A DNA stretch of 64,000 nt from an uncultured bacterium (GCA_949296525.1 CASFOP010000007.1:1-64000), one strand, 5' to 3'. Positions 15,733 through 24,728 are shown, numbered from the stretch's first letter. The notes: generated by a model not told the origin, from the letters alone. Numbers and translations: made by a program.

Positions 15733-16326
15733 TTAGGTTTCGCAGTCCTCCTGCCCGTGCGGCAAAGACTCCAAATAATACGCAATCTGCGGATGTTCGT
15801 ATTTTTGGGCCACTTCCAACGGGGTCAGCCCTTCGCGGTCACGCTGAAAAGGATTGGCCCCGTGTTTTAAAAGCAGTTTAATCACACGGGTTTTACTTTG
15901 GCAGGCCGCTGCCGCGTGCAAAGGGGAACCGCCAAATCCGTCCGGCGCGTTGATTTCGGCCCCGTTTCTTAATAAAAAACGGCACATACCCGGCTGATTG
16001 CATTCGGCTGCAATATGCAGCGGCGTTTGTCCGTCCGCGGTTTCATGGGCGGCGGTATAGCCTTCGTCCAAAAGGCGGTCGGCTGTTTCAAAGTCGTTGC
16101 AGAAAACGGCGTAATGGAGAGGATAAGAACGCAACTCTTTGGACAGAAAGGAAATAATTTCAGGATTGACACCCCGGTGCAAGCCAATGCGCCATACGAT
16201 GCGCATAATAATAGGGCGAGTAAAATAAAATACTATGGCCAGAACCATGCACAGCACTAAACCGTATAGGTTCGGGTTGAGCCAAAAAAGGCAAAAAAGA
16301 ATAATAAAAAAAATCGCCCATGTCAT
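15733..16326 (-). CDS. Membrane-anchored ankyrin-repeat protein
   Basis: 197 residues with GGAGG upstream of the ATG. Two closely spaced hydrophobic helices (residues 3-35) are followed by a short basic linker and four ankyrin repeats, including TPLHIAAECNQPGMCRFLL and SPLHAAAACQSKTRVIKLLL. The repeats would lie on the cytoplasmic side if the two helices form a hairpin. The binding partner is unknown. Confidence 0.8.
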   Translation of the reverse strand: MTWAIFFIILFCLFWLNPNLYGLVLCMVLAIVFYFTRPIIMRIVWRIGLHRGVNPEIISFLSKELRSYPLHYAVFCNDFETADRLLDEGYTAAHETADGQTPLHIAAECNQPGMCRFLLRNGAEINAPDGFGGSPLHAAAACQSKTRVIKLLLKHGANPFQRDREGLTPLEVAQKYEHPQIAYYLESLPHGQEDCET

Positions 16327-16570
16327 AAAAAACCTCCTTTATTAGTTTAAAGGATTGACGGTATGCTGTCAATACAAAAATTTTTGAGGGAAGGGGGATA
16401 GTGCCAGTAAAAGTGACGGCTATAAAAAGCCAGGATGTTCGGCGGGCGTTGAGGTAAATAGGCCCCGGGAAAACAGGACGAATGGGAAAGGCAGGGGCGG
16501 TACAACTTTGCAACCTGCCAAAAACTGCCTTGGAAAAGGCGAGAAAACGGGAGTGCAGGGGATTTGTTTG

Positions 16571-17068
16571 TTACTGTAATAAATGTTCAGAGCCGGTATA
16601 TTTGGCTATAGCTTCCAGTGCCGCTCTTCTTTGTTTTTTTGGATATATCGAGGGGAGAGCAATGCTAAAAGAAGTTTTCTTTGTGGGGAAGATATTAAAA
16701 ACATAGAGCTGGACGGAGCTATTGTTTTTTAGGTAAAAATTTAATACCTGAACCTTTCCCGTTCCGTAGTTCATATTAGTAAGTTGTACCCAGTCTATTT
16801 CTTCCCACAATATAGGGCGGCGTATGTGAGGGTGTTTAATGTATTGGGGGGTAATAACAACTTTAAAAGCTGAAAGAAAGAAAGGAAGAAAAATGAAGAT
16901 CACACCCACAAAAACAGCCATTAGTTTCATTAATATTGGTAATTCCGCTCCACTTTCTGGTAAGCATATGGAGCAGTAAAGCAACCCTAAGCTAGGCCCC
17001 CCAATTAGAATCATTATTCTGTAGAACAGGGAGATTTTCAAAGTAATTGTTTGTTCTTTGCATTGCAT
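16571..17068 (-). CDS. Two-helix membrane protein with PH-like cytoplasmic domain (paralogue 1)
   Basis: 165 residues. Two transmembrane helices (about 15-35 and 45-70) precede a beta-rich region with VITPQY, LWEEIDWVQL and VLNFYLKNN. The C-terminus is KKQRRAALEAIAKYTGSEHLLQ. It aligns end to end with the protein at 17649-18164. The layout resembles bacterial PH-like (YdbT-type) domains, which is inference. No function is known. No clear Shine-Dalgarno precedes the start. Confidence 0.65.
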   Translation of the reverse strand: MQCKEQTITLKISLFYRIMILIGGPSLGLLYCSICLPESGAELPILMKLMAVFVGVIFIFLPFFLSAFKVVITPQYIKHPHIRRPILWEEIDWVQLTNMNYGTGKVQVLNFYLKNNSSVQLYVFNIFPTKKTSFSIALPSIYPKKQRRAALEAIAKYTGSEHLLQ

Positions 17069-17143
17069 AAAAGAGTGTTTAAATACCCTGCCTCGTGAAA
17101 CACAAGGCAGGGCTATGTTATTTAAATGATACTGCCGCCAATT

Positions 17144-17446
17144 TTACTGTCCGGTAACGATGATGCAGACTTTGGAGTAAACGGCGTAATTTTTGATGTC
17201 TTTGTCCACCGTGGCGACATAGGTAATCCCGCCGTCGCGTTTGGCGGCTTCAATAGACATATCCCCGCTGATCCACACCCCTAAGATGTTGGAAGAGCAG
17301 GATTTGCCCATTTTTACGCTTTTGGCCGGGCCGACCGCCATCGGCTGCTGGGTAATGCCGAACCAGGCGCTTCCCACTTCGGTCCCGGCGGTGGCGCAGG
17401 CGCACAGCGCGCAGGCGCATAAAGCGGCAAAAACTACTTTTTTCAT
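17144..17446 (-). CDS. TRL-like small lipoprotein
   Basis: 100 residues from the ATG at 17446, with GGAGAAC upstream. Signal MKKVVFAALCACALCACATAG with a lipobox Cys. The mature part (GKSCSSNILGVWISGDMSIEAAKRDGGI, broken here as GKSCSSNILG then ISGDMSIEAAKRDGGI) and a C-terminal VCIIVTG match the TRL-like family of small exported proteins of unknown role. An N-terminally longer reading is rejected because it would hide the signal. Confidence 0.75.
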   Translation of the reverse strand: MKKVVFAALCACALCACATAGTEVGSAWFGITQQPMAVGPAKSVKMGKSCSSNILGVWISGDMSIEAAKRDGGITYVATVDKDIKNYAVYSKVCIIVTGQ

Positions 17447-17648
17447 GTTTTGTTCTCCTATCGTCCCCATATGGAGGGAAACGCTGAAATATAAATATTT
17501 CCTTCCATAGCATTGTATCAAAAAGATTTTAATTAATAAAGCGGAATTTTAGAAGCTTTTCCGCAACTGCAGAGAAGGACCTGCCTCACCGTCTGGCAAA
17601 CGCCCCGCCGCGGGGGAAAACAAAATACGCGAAAATATACGACGACGA

Positions 17649-18164
17649 TTATTTTTGCAGCAGCTGCGGCGCGGGGGCGTATTTGGCCACTGCTTCCAGA
17701 GCTTCTTTTTGTTTGTCGGCGGGATAGTTGGAAAGCACCATGGCGCAATGTTGCGTCCGGCGCGGGAAAATATTCAACACGCGCATCCGCACGCAGCAGC
17801 CTTTTTTTAAGTAGAAATGTAACAGTTTTATATTGGAGACTTTTTCAAGCTTTATCCGTTCCACCGTTTCCCACGGAACGGGCGTTGCCATGGGAATTTG
17901 GAAATATTGGGGGGTGATAACCGTTGTAATCGAAGCAAAAGCGGCAAAGAGGGAAGTAGAAGCAAAGAGTCCTAAGAACAATCTGAGCAAAACACTCCAA
18001 GCGGAGGGAGAAAACAACCCAAACTGGCTTGAAGTATATGCTCCAAAACTCAGCCATTCGTCAGAGCCAAAGGCACAGAGAATGTATACAAAGACTGCCG
18101 CCATAAACAAAAACAAGAGTCTGCGCATGAAAGAAAGTTTAAGGATAACGGTATTATTTTGCAT
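17649..18164 (-). CDS. Two-helix membrane protein with PH-like cytoplasmic domain (paralogue 2)
   Basis: 171 residues. Paralogue of 16571-17068, sharing VITPQY, the W-E-x-(I/V) turn, L.FYLK, VLNIFP and the C-terminal ALEAVAKYAP..QLLQ. Two hydrophobic helices at about 13-33 and 55-80. GGAGA lies nine bases upstream of the ATG. The two copies flank a TRL-like lipoprotein gene, so the three may form a module. Confidence 0.65.
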   Translation of the reverse strand: MQNNTVILKLSFMRRLLFLFMAAVFVYILCAFGSDEWLSFGAYTSSQFGLFSPSAWSVLLRLFLGLFASTSLFAAFASITTVITPQYFQIPMATPVPWETVERIKLEKVSNIKLLHFYLKKGCCVRMRVLNIFPRRTQHCAMVLSNYPADKQKEALEAVAKYAPAPQLLQK

Positions 18165-18216
18165 ATTGTATGTCTCCTTCCGGGTTTTTTATAAAACGTC
18201 CTGGGTTTAGTCTGGA

Positions 18217-18344
18217 TTTTTTTGTTTTAAATCTCAGCTTCGCTTGATTTTGCCTGTCGTTAACGGACAGCAAGAAAGCCCCGTTTCCTTGCTGTCTGAT
18301 TTTCATTCATTCCCGCAGGGGAATGCTGTAGGCCCTCAATAAAA
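18217..18344. repeat. Dispersed structured element, copy B
   Basis: Homologous to 4391-4528. The central stem is GACAGCAAG with CTTGCTGTC here, a different sequence but the same pairing as copy A. A second hairpin, CATTCCC-GCA-GGGGAATG, follows. It lies between the ppdK stop and the minus-strand gene starting at 18164. Confidence 0.6.
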
Positions 18345-18390
18345 CAGGTACACCTTGCTTTTTGCAAGGCGTACCTGGGGTTAAAACAAC

Positions 18391-21177
18391 TTATTTGCGT
18401 TTTTTGGCCAAAGCGTCTTTGGCGGCGGCCTGTGCGGCGGCCAGGCGCGCTATGGGCACGCGGAAGGCCGAGCAGGACACGTAGTTGAAGCCCTGGCGGT
18501 GGCAGAATTCCACGCTGTCGGGGTCTCCGCCGTGTTCGCCGCAGATGCCGATTTTCAGGTTTTCTTTGGCGTCGCGCCCTTCGTTGACGGCGTGCTCAAT
18601 GAGCATACCCACGCCGCGCTGGTCCAGCGTCTGGAACGGGTCGGCTTCCAAAATGCCCTGTTTGAGGTATTCGGGCAGGAAAGAACCGATGTCGTCGCGC
18701 GAGAAGCCAAAGGTCATCTGCGTCAGGTCATTGGTGCCGAAGGAGAAGAAATCCGCCTCCTGTGCCACGTCGTAAGCCAGCACCGCCGCACGCGGGATTT
18801 CAATCATGGTGCCCACGGAGAAGTTGAGTTTTTTGACTTTGGTTTTGGCAACCACTTCGTCATACACGCTGCGGATAATGGCTTTCTGCTGTACAATTTC
18901 GTTGACGTCGCAGGTCAGCGGGATCATCACTTCCGGCACGGCTTTGACGCCTTCTTTAATCAGTTCGGCGGCCGCTTCAAAAATAGCGCGGGACTGCATT
19001 TCCGTAATTTCGGGATACGTTACGCCCAGGCGGATACCGCGGTGGCCCATCATCGGGTTGACTTCATGCAGACCGGCGGCGCGTTCCTGGAAGGTGGCCA
19101 TATCAATGCCCAAGGCTTTGGCCAGCTCCTGCTGTTTGGCGGGCAGGGTCGGCACGAACTCATGCAGCGGCGGATCCATTAAGCGGATGGTTACGCTGTA
19201 AGGAGCCATGGCTTTGATGGTGGCCTTGATGTTTTTCTTCATGTACGGGAAAAGCTCGTTTACGGCTTTTTTGCGTTCTTCTTCGTTGCCGGAGAGAATC
19301 ATTTTGCGCAGGATGAAAAGCGGTTCATCGGAGTTTTTGCCGTAGAACATGTGTTCAATGCGGAACAGGCCGATGCCTTCGGCGCCGAATTTGCGGGCAT
19401 TTTCCGCGTCTTCGGGCGTGTCGGCGTTGGCGCGGACTTTCATGGTGCGTACGGAATCGGCCAGTTTTAAGAAAGCGGCCAAATTCTTGTTGCCTTCGCC
19501 GGCGGCTAACATCTTCAGGGCGCCGTCATACACCCAGCCTTTGGTGCCGTTTAACGTGATGCTGTCGCCTTCTTTATAGGTTTTGCCGCCCATTTTGACG
19601 GTTTTTTTGGCATTGTCCAATTCCAGCTCGCTGCAGCCTACGATGCAGCATTTGCCCCAGCCGCGCGCCACCAGGGCCGCGTGGGAGGTCATACCGCCGC
19701 GCTGGGTCAAAATACCCGCCGCCGCGCGCATGCCTTCAATGTCTTCGGGGTTGGTTTCTTCGCGGATCAGAATGGCGTTTTCTCCGGCGGCTTGCAGTTT
19801 AATGGCATCGTCGGAATTAAAAACGATTTTGCCGCAGGCGCCGCCCGGGCCGGCCGGCAGGCCTTTGGCGATGGGTTTTACGCCCGCTTCGGCTTTGGGG
19901 TCAATGGCGGGCAGCAGCAGTTCGCCCAGCTGGTGCGGGGTCACGCGCAGGACGGCGGTTTCTTTGTTAATCAGGCGTTCTTTAAGCATGTCCAACGCCA
20001 TCTGCACCGCCGCTGTGCCGTTGCGTTTGCCCACGCGGCACTGCAGCATCCACAGCGTACCGTGTTCAATGGTAAATTCAATATCCAGCATGTCGTGGAA
20101 GTGTTTTTCCAGACGTTTCTGTATGGCGTCCAGCTCTTTGTACACTTTGGGCATCACTTTTTCCAGCGTCGGCAGGTGGGCCGAGTGGGCGTTGGCGGAC
20201 CATTTGTTCATCGGGGACGGGGTGCGGATACCGGCCACTACGTCTTCGCCCTGGGCGTTGATGAGGTATTCGCCGTAGAAGTGGCTGTCGCCGTTGCCCG
20301 GGTTGCGCGTAAAGGCCACGCCGGTGGCGGAAGTGTCGCCCATGTTGCCGAACACCATGGTCTGCACGTTGACGGCCGTGCCCCAGTCGTGCGGGATGTT
20401 TTCAATATTGCGGTAGGCAATGGCGCGTTTGCCGTTCCAGGAGGCAAACACCGCGCCGATGGCGCCCCAGAGCTGTTCGGTCGGATTGTCGGGGAAGTCT
20501 TTGCCCAGTACTTTTTTGACCGTTTTCTTAAATTCCGCGCACAGTTTTTTGAGCTCTTCGGCCGGGATTTCCGTATCGTCATGGACGCCGAGTTTTTCTT
20601 TGACCTGCTCCATCATGCCGTCCAAAATTTTGCGGATGCCTTCGCCGTCTTTGGGCTCAATGCCGGCGGCCTTTTCCATCACCACATCGGAATACATCAT
20701 AATCAAACGGCGGTAGGCGTCATAAACAAAGCGTTCGTCGCCGGTTTTGGCAATCATACCCGGAATGGTTTTTTCCGTCAGACCGATGTTCAAAATCGTT
20801 TCCATCATGCCCGGCATGGACGCGCGCGCACCGGAGCGCACGGACACGAGCAGCGGGTTTTTCTCGGAGCCGAACTGTTTTTTGGTCAGTTTTTCCACTT
20901 TTTTGAGGTTGGCTTCCACGTCGGCTTTTAAGGTTTTGGGGTAGGTTCTTTTGTTGTTCCAGTAGTAAGTGCAAACTTCGGTAGTAATGGTAAATCCGGG
21001 AGGGACGGGCAGTTTTAAGGTTCCGGCCATTTCGGCCAGGTTGGCGCCTTTGCCGCCCAAAAGTTCTTTCATTTTTCCGTTTCCGTCAGCTTTTCCGCCT
21101 CCGAAAGCGTACACCATTTTAGCCTGCTTTTTGGCCGCCGCTTTCTTGGCGGTTTTCTTCACAGTTTTTGTTGCCAT
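18391..21177 (-). CDS. ppdK: Pyruvate, phosphate dikinase
   Basis: 928 residues from the ATG at 21177 (GGAGACAAG upstream). The ATP-grasp domain starts at VYAFGGGKADG. The swivelling phosphohistidine domain has LTQRGGMTSHAALVARG, and the C-terminal PEP/pyruvate barrel has GTNDLTQMTFGFSRDD and GICGEHGGDP. It interconverts pyruvate + ATP + Pi with PEP + AMP + PPi and probably serves PPi-linked glycolysis in this anaerobe. It carries an extra Lys/Ala-rich tail (MATKTVKKTAKKAAAKKQAK) absent from typical PPDKs of about 880 residues. Confidence 0.97.
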   Translation of the reverse strand: MATKTVKKTAKKAAAKKQAKMVYAFGGGKADGNGKMKELLGGKGANLAEMAGTLKLPVPPGFTITTEVCTYYWNNKRTYPKTLKADVEANLKKVEKLTKKQFGSEKNPLLVSVRSGARASMPGMMETILNIGLTEKTIPGMIAKTGDERFVYDAYRRLIMMYSDVVMEKAAGIEPKDGEGIRKILDGMMEQVKEKLGVHDDTEIPAEELKKLCAEFKKTVKKVLGKDFPDNPTEQLWGAIGAVFASWNGKRAIAYRNIENIPHDWGTAVNVQTMVFGNMGDTSATGVAFTRNPGNGDSHFYGEYLINAQGEDVVAGIRTPSPMNKWSANAHSAHLPTLEKVMPKVYKELDAIQKRLEKHFHDMLDIEFTIEHGTLWMLQCRVGKRNGTAAVQMALDMLKERLINKETAVLRVTPHQLGELLLPAIDPKAEAGVKPIAKGLPAGPGGACGKIVFNSDDAIKLQAAGENAILIREETNPEDIEGMRAAAGILTQRGGMTSHAALVARGWGKCCIVGCSELELDNAKKTVKMGGKTYKEGDSITLNGTKGWVYDGALKMLAAGEGNKNLAAFLKLADSVRTMKVRANADTPEDAENARKFGAEGIGLFRIEHMFYGKNSDEPLFILRKMILSGNEEERKKAVNELFPYMKKNIKATIKAMAPYSVTIRLMDPPLHEFVPTLPAKQQELAKALGIDMATFQERAAGLHEVNPMMGHRGIRLGVTYPEITEMQSRAIFEAAAELIKEGVKAVPEVMIPLTCDVNEIVQQKAIIRSVYDEVVAKTKVKKLNFSVGTMIEIPRAAVLAYDVAQEADFFSFGTNDLTQMTFGFSRDDIGSFLPEYLKQGILEADPFQTLDQRGVGMLIEHAVNEGRDAKENLKIGICGEHGGDPDSVEFCHRQGFNYVSCSAFRVPIARLAAAQAAAKDALAKKRK

Positions 21178-21256
21178 GGTTTCTTGTCTCCGTATAATAG
21201 ATGCGGGGCGCAACGACGGGCGTCCCCGTAAAACTGTCTTGCGTCCTTCCTATTGT

Positions 21257-21262
21257 ATTATA
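21257..21262 (-). promoter_or_regulatory. -10 element for ppdK
   Basis: Minus strand TATAAT about 80 bases upstream of the ATG. The leader contains a small ACGGG-GACG-CCCGT hairpin. No good -35 is visible. Confidence 0.45.
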
Positions 21263-21308
21263 TTTCCTTTTTAAAATAAAGAATTTTTTGTCGGACGGGT
21301 GCCAAAAG

Positions 21309-21406
21309 GCCCAAAATCTTTTGGGTCCTTGAAAAATAAAAAAGCGGGCCCTGTCTGCGGGCAAAGCGTGGGCCCAAAAAATATCTTTCGCTGGGTCCTA
21401 GGACCC
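21309..21406. other. Cluster of short palindromes
   Basis: CCCAAAA-TC-TTTTGGG (21310-21325) and a perfect 14-base palindrome GGGTCCTAGGACCC (21393-21406), with GGGTCC and GGGCCC echoes between them. The region lies between ppdK and a small plus-strand ORF. It may be an operator array or a structured transcript; nothing else is recognisable in it. Confidence 0.4.
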
Positions 21407-21478
21407 TGGTTGTTTTCCGTCGGAAAAGTTATCCTGTATGTAGAAAGCAGGACAGCCGGAGCCGTAAAGGGGGCAGTT

Positions 21479-21649
21479 ATGAACAATATGGTAATGACCC
21501 GTAAAGTACAGGTAATGAAAAAGCGCCGCCTGGAGCGCGAAATCGCCTGGATCAAGCGCGAATTTAGAGATTTTAAAACGGTCAGCGATATTGATATCTA
21601 TAATACTGAACGTTACGCCAGCCTGCATTTGGGTGTACATTTTCTCTAA
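21479..21649 (+). CDS. Small basic/acidic protein of unknown function
   Basis: 56 residues, ATG at 21479 preceded by aaagggggcag. The charged helical core is KVQVMKKRRLEREIAWIKREFRD and then a DFKTVSDIDIYNTERYASLHLG tail. No family is recognised. It ends before a strong terminator at 21680, which supports transcription of the region. Coding status is moderate. Confidence 0.4.
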   Translation: MNNMVMTRKVQVMKKRRLEREIAWIKREFRDFKTVSDIDIYNTERYASLHLGVHFL

Positions 21650-21679
21650 TTTATTCATACCTCCTCCTACAAAACCCCT

Positions 21680-21722
21680 CGCCCGCCGGGTTTATAACCC
21701 TCCCGGCGGGCGTACCCTTTTT
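21680..21722 (+). terminator. Strong terminator
   Basis: CGCCCGCCGGG (21680-21690) pairs with CCCGGCGGGCG (21702-21712), followed by TACCCTTTTTT. Confidence 0.85.
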
Positions 21723-21738
21723 TATGAAAAAGATTTTG

Positions 21739-21766
21739 TTGAACAAAAGCCCATATATGATATACT
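21739..21766 (+). promoter_or_regulatory. Promoter of the DUF805 gene
   Basis: TTGAAC (21739-21744), 16-base spacer, TATACT (21761-21766). The ATG is 9 bases downstream. Confidence 0.6.
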
Positions 21767-21775
21767 CAATAAGGT

Positions 21776-22141
21776 ATGGGATGGATTTTTTCTGTTGCTA
21801 AAGATATTTTGCAAGGCTTGTTGCTTTTTTGGTGCCCGTGCGGCAGAATTTCTCGCCGCAGTTATGTGCGTTTTTATGTTTTTGCTTGGACGGCGGGCAT
21901 CATTTTGGCCATATGGAGCGCTGTTACCGAAAATGACTCTTTAGAGTCCTTCCTGTTATTGCTTATTATATGGCTGTGCGTCGCTTTTTTTATGGCCGCT
22001 GTGCGCCGCGGGCATGATTTGGGGTATTCCGGCTGGTATACGCTGGGGCATTTTTGGCGTTTTTCGGAGTATCTGCGCCTGTTGGGTCAAACGGAGGGGA
22101 ACCCCTCTTCAAATGACTACGGACCGCCTAGGACTGACTGA
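21776..22141 (+). CDS. DUF805 membrane protein
   Basis: 121 residues. The GRISRRSYVRFYVF opening, two hydrophobic helices, the RRGHDLGYSGWY motif and a C-terminal NDYGPP tail match the DUF805 family of small inner-membrane proteins of unknown function. The family usually has three or four helices; here the last is weak. An AAGG lies just upstream of the ATG. Confidence 0.82.
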   Translation: MGWIFSVAKDILQGLLLFWCPCGRISRRSYVRFYVFAWTAGIILAIWSAVTENDSLESFLLLLIIWLCVAFFMAAVRRGHDLGYSGWYTLGHFWRFSEYLRLLGQTEGNPSSNDYGPPRTD

Positions 22142-22179
22142 GTTTTTGCCGCTTTGGCCCTTTACGCATATGTATGCGG

Positions 22180-22206
22180 TTGAAAGGGCTTCTTATTTGC
22201 TATAAT
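22180..22206 (+). promoter_or_regulatory. rpsO-pnp promoter with extended -10
   Basis: TTGAAA (22180-22185), then TGC-TATAAT with the hexamer at 22201-22206. The 15-base spacer is short, compensated by the TGn extension. Confidence 0.65.
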
Positions 22207-22212
22207 AAATTG

Positions 22213-22319
22213 TACTCTGGTACAAAAAACTAAAAAGGAGAAGGTTGGACTCCGGCTCGGCGTTTCCTAAGGAGATGGGACGCTTGGTCGCACAGTTTTC
22301 AGCCTAAGTGTAAAATAAA
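22213..22319 (+). promoter_or_regulatory. Structured rpsO leader, possible S15 autoregulation site
   Basis: The roughly 105-base leader forms GGAG-AAGGTTGGA-CTCC and GCGT.TCC / GGG.ACGC hairpins, with an AAGGAG in the second loop. Many bacteria autoregulate rpsO through S15 binding to its own leader using unrelated structures. This assignment is inference from position and structure. Confidence 0.45.
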
Positions 22320-22589
22320 ATGGTACTTTCCGTACAAGACAGAAAAGACATCATCAGCAAATTTCAGAGCAGCCCCAACGACACCGGCTCCGCCGCCGTG
22401 CAGATTGCTCTGATTACTGAACGCATCAGCTATATTTCCAATCACCTCAAAGCCAATCCGAAAGATTTCGCCGGCGAACGGGGCCTGAACAAACTGGTCG
22501 GCCAGCGCAAACGGCTGCTTGCTTATCTGAAAAAATCCGACTTTGCCAAATACCAGCAAGTCACCAAAGAACTCAAATTAAGGAAATAA
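22320..22589 (+). CDS. rpsO: 30S ribosomal protein S15
   Basis: 89 residues, the usual length. The signatures DTGSAAVQIALITERI, LNKLVGQRKRLLAYL and the basic C-terminus are diagnostic. S15 binds the central domain of 16S rRNA early in 30S assembly. It is followed after 6 bases by pnp, the widely conserved rpsO-pnp pairing. Confidence 0.98.
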   Translation: MVLSVQDRKDIISKFQSSPNDTGSAAVQIALITERISYISNHLKANPKDFAGERGLNKLVGQRKRLLAYLKKSDFAKYQQVTKELKLRK

Positions 22590-22595
22590 TCAGTC

Positions 22596-24707
22596 ATGGA
22601 AAATTTCAACCACAATTTTGACATCCACTCTTTGGACGTGGAAGTCGGCGGTCAGACGCTGAACCTGCAGACGGGCCTCATCGCCCGCCAGGCCGACGGC
22701 GCCGTCATGGTGACGTGGGGGGAAACCAAAGTCCTCGCCACCGCCGTGTGCACCAAAGAGCAAAAGCCGGGTATTTCCGACTTTATGCCCCTGACCGTCA
22801 ACTATAAAGAACGCACCTACGCCGCCGGCAAAATCCCGGGCGGTTTTTTTAAGCGTGAAGGCCGCGCCAGCAAGAAAGAAACCCTTTCTTCGCGCATTAT
22901 TGACCGCACCCTGCGCCCGATTTTCCCCGAAGGTTTCGCCTGCGAAACCAACGTGACGGCCATGGTGCTGTCTTCAGACGATTTGCACGGCTCCGATGTA
23001 ATCAGCGTGCTGGCCTCTTCGGCCGCGCTGGTTATTTCTTCCATTCCGTTTAACGAGCCCGTCGCCGCGGTGCGCATCGGCCGCATCAACGGCCAGTACA
23101 TCGTCAACCCCACCAAGCCCCAGGAAGCCGAGTGCGATATGGATCTGGTTATCGCCGGTTCTGCCCAGGGCCTGCTGATGGTGGAAGGCGGCGCCAAAGA
23201 AGTGGAAGAAGAAGCCATTATCAAAGCCATGGAAGTGGCCAAGCCGGAAATTGACAAAATGTGCGCCGTGCAGCTTAAACTGCGCGAACTTTGCGGCAAG
23301 CCCAAATTTGCTTATACCGTGGAAAAACTGCCGCAGGAAGTGGCCGATTTGGCCAACGGCAAATTCCGCGAAGAAGCCAAAAAGATTTTGCACGCTTTTT
23401 CCGACAAACAAACCCGCGACCTGCAGGTGGCCCAGCTCAAAGCCTCTTTTACCGAGGAGCTGACCCCGGCGTACGGCGATAACGCCGCCACCTATGCCGC
23501 CGTGGCTTTGGAAAACATTATGTATGAAGAATCGCGCGCCATGGTGCTCAACGAAGGCGTGCGCGTGGACGGACGCAAACCCGAAGAAATCCGCCCTTTA
23601 AGCTCTATGGTCGGCTTGCTGCCCCGCGCCCACGGCTCTGCGCTGTTTACGCGCGGACAGACTCAGTCCCTGGCCGTCTGCACGCTCGGCACGCCCGATG
23701 ACCAGCAGATGATTGAAGGCCTGGATGAAACGACCTACGAACGTTTTATGCTGCACTACAACTTCCCGGGTTTTGCCACGGGCGAATGCAAACCGGACCG
23801 CAGCCCCGGCCGCCGCGAAATCGGCCACGGGGAGCTGGCCCGCAGGGCTTTAATGCCCCTGCTGCCCAGTGAAGAAGAATTCCCGTACACCATTCGCGTG
23901 GTGTCCGATATTATGGAATCCAACGGCTCTTCCTCCATGGCCAGCGTCTGCGGCGGCTCCCTGTCGCTCTTTGACGCGGGCGTACCGATGAAAGCCGCCT
24001 GCTCCGGCATCGCCATGGGCGCCATTTCCGGCGAAGGCAAATTCGTCGTCCTGTCCGACATTATGGGCCTGGAAGACCACCTGGGAGATATGGACTTTAA
24101 GCTGACCGGTTCCAGAAAAGGCATCACGGCTTTCCAGATGGACGTTAAACTGAAAACCGGTATTCCTTTGGACGTGCTGCGCCAGGCCATCGCCCAGGCG
24201 ACCCGCGGCCGCATGCACATCATGGACCATATGGAAAAAACCATTTCCGCACCCAGAACGAGCGTTTCCCGCTTTGCACCGGTGATTTTCAAAATGAGAA
24301 TCCCCGTGGACAAAATCGGCGCGCTCATTGGCCCGGGCGGCAAGAACATCAAACGCATTACCGAATCCACCGACACCAAGATTGACATTGAAGAAAACGG
24401 TACGGTAACCATTGCCGCGTCCAACGCCGACAAGCTGGACCAGGCCAAAGCCGAAATTGAAATGATGACGGCCGAAGCCGAAGTGGGCAAAATTTACAAA
24501 GGCAAAGTGGTGTCCATACAGCCCTTTGGCGCCTTTGTGGAAATTCTGCCCGGAAAAGACGGACTGCTGCATATTTCCGAAATTGAAAAACACCGCATCA
24601 ACAAGGTGGAAGACGTACTGCACCTGGGCGATACGGTGGAAGTCAAATGCGTGGAAATTGACACCAACGGCAAAGTCCGCCTGTCCAGAAAGGTTCTGTT
24701 GAAGTAG
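22596..24707 (+). CDS. pnp: Polyribonucleotide nucleotidyltransferase
   Basis: 703 residues. Two RNase PH domains are joined by a helical linker. The second carries the FSPGRREIGHGELARRAL-type motif (here RSPGRREIGHGELARRAL). A KH domain (KIGALIGPGGKNIKRI) and an S1 domain (GKVVSIQPFGAFVEI) follow. It degrades RNA 3' to 5' using phosphate. It terminates at 24729-24757. Confidence 0.98.
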   Translation: MENFNHNFDIHSLDVEVGGQTLNLQTGLIARQADGAVMVTWGETKVLATAVCTKEQKPGISDFMPLTVNYKERTYAAGKIPGGFFKREGRASKKETLSSRIIDRTLRPIFPEGFACETNVTAMVLSSDDLHGSDVISVLASSAALVISSIPFNEPVAAVRIGRINGQYIVNPTKPQEAECDMDLVIAGSAQGLLMVEGGAKEVEEEAIIKAMEVAKPEIDKMCAVQLKLRELCGKPKFAYTVEKLPQEVADLANGKFREEAKKILHAFSDKQTRDLQVAQLKASFTEELTPAYGDNAATYAAVALENIMYEESRAMVLNEGVRVDGRKPEEIRPLSSMVGLLPRAHGSALFTRGQTQSLAVCTLGTPDDQQMIEGLDETTYERFMLHYNFPGFATGECKPDRSPGRREIGHGELARRALMPLLPSEEEFPYTIRVVSDIMESNGSSSMASVCGGSLSLFDAGVPMKAACSGIAMGAISGEGKFVVLSDIMGLEDHLGDMDFKLTGSRKGITAFQMDVKLKTGIPLDVLRQAIAQATRGRMHIMDHMEKTISAPRTSVSRFAPVIFKMRIPVDKIGALIGPGGKNIKRITESTDTKIDIEENGTVTIAASNADKLDQAKAEIEMMTAEAEVGKIYKGKVVSIQPFGAFVEILPGKDGLLHISEIEKHRINKVEDVLHLGDTVEVKCVEIDTNGKVRLSRKVLLK

Positions 24708-24728
24708 TTTCAGCGCCTTTTATACATG

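Noticed and set aside
19681-20931. 416-codon plus-strand ORF opposite ppdK
   Set aside because: Shadow of ppdK; rich in His, Phe, Gly as expected of an antisense frame.
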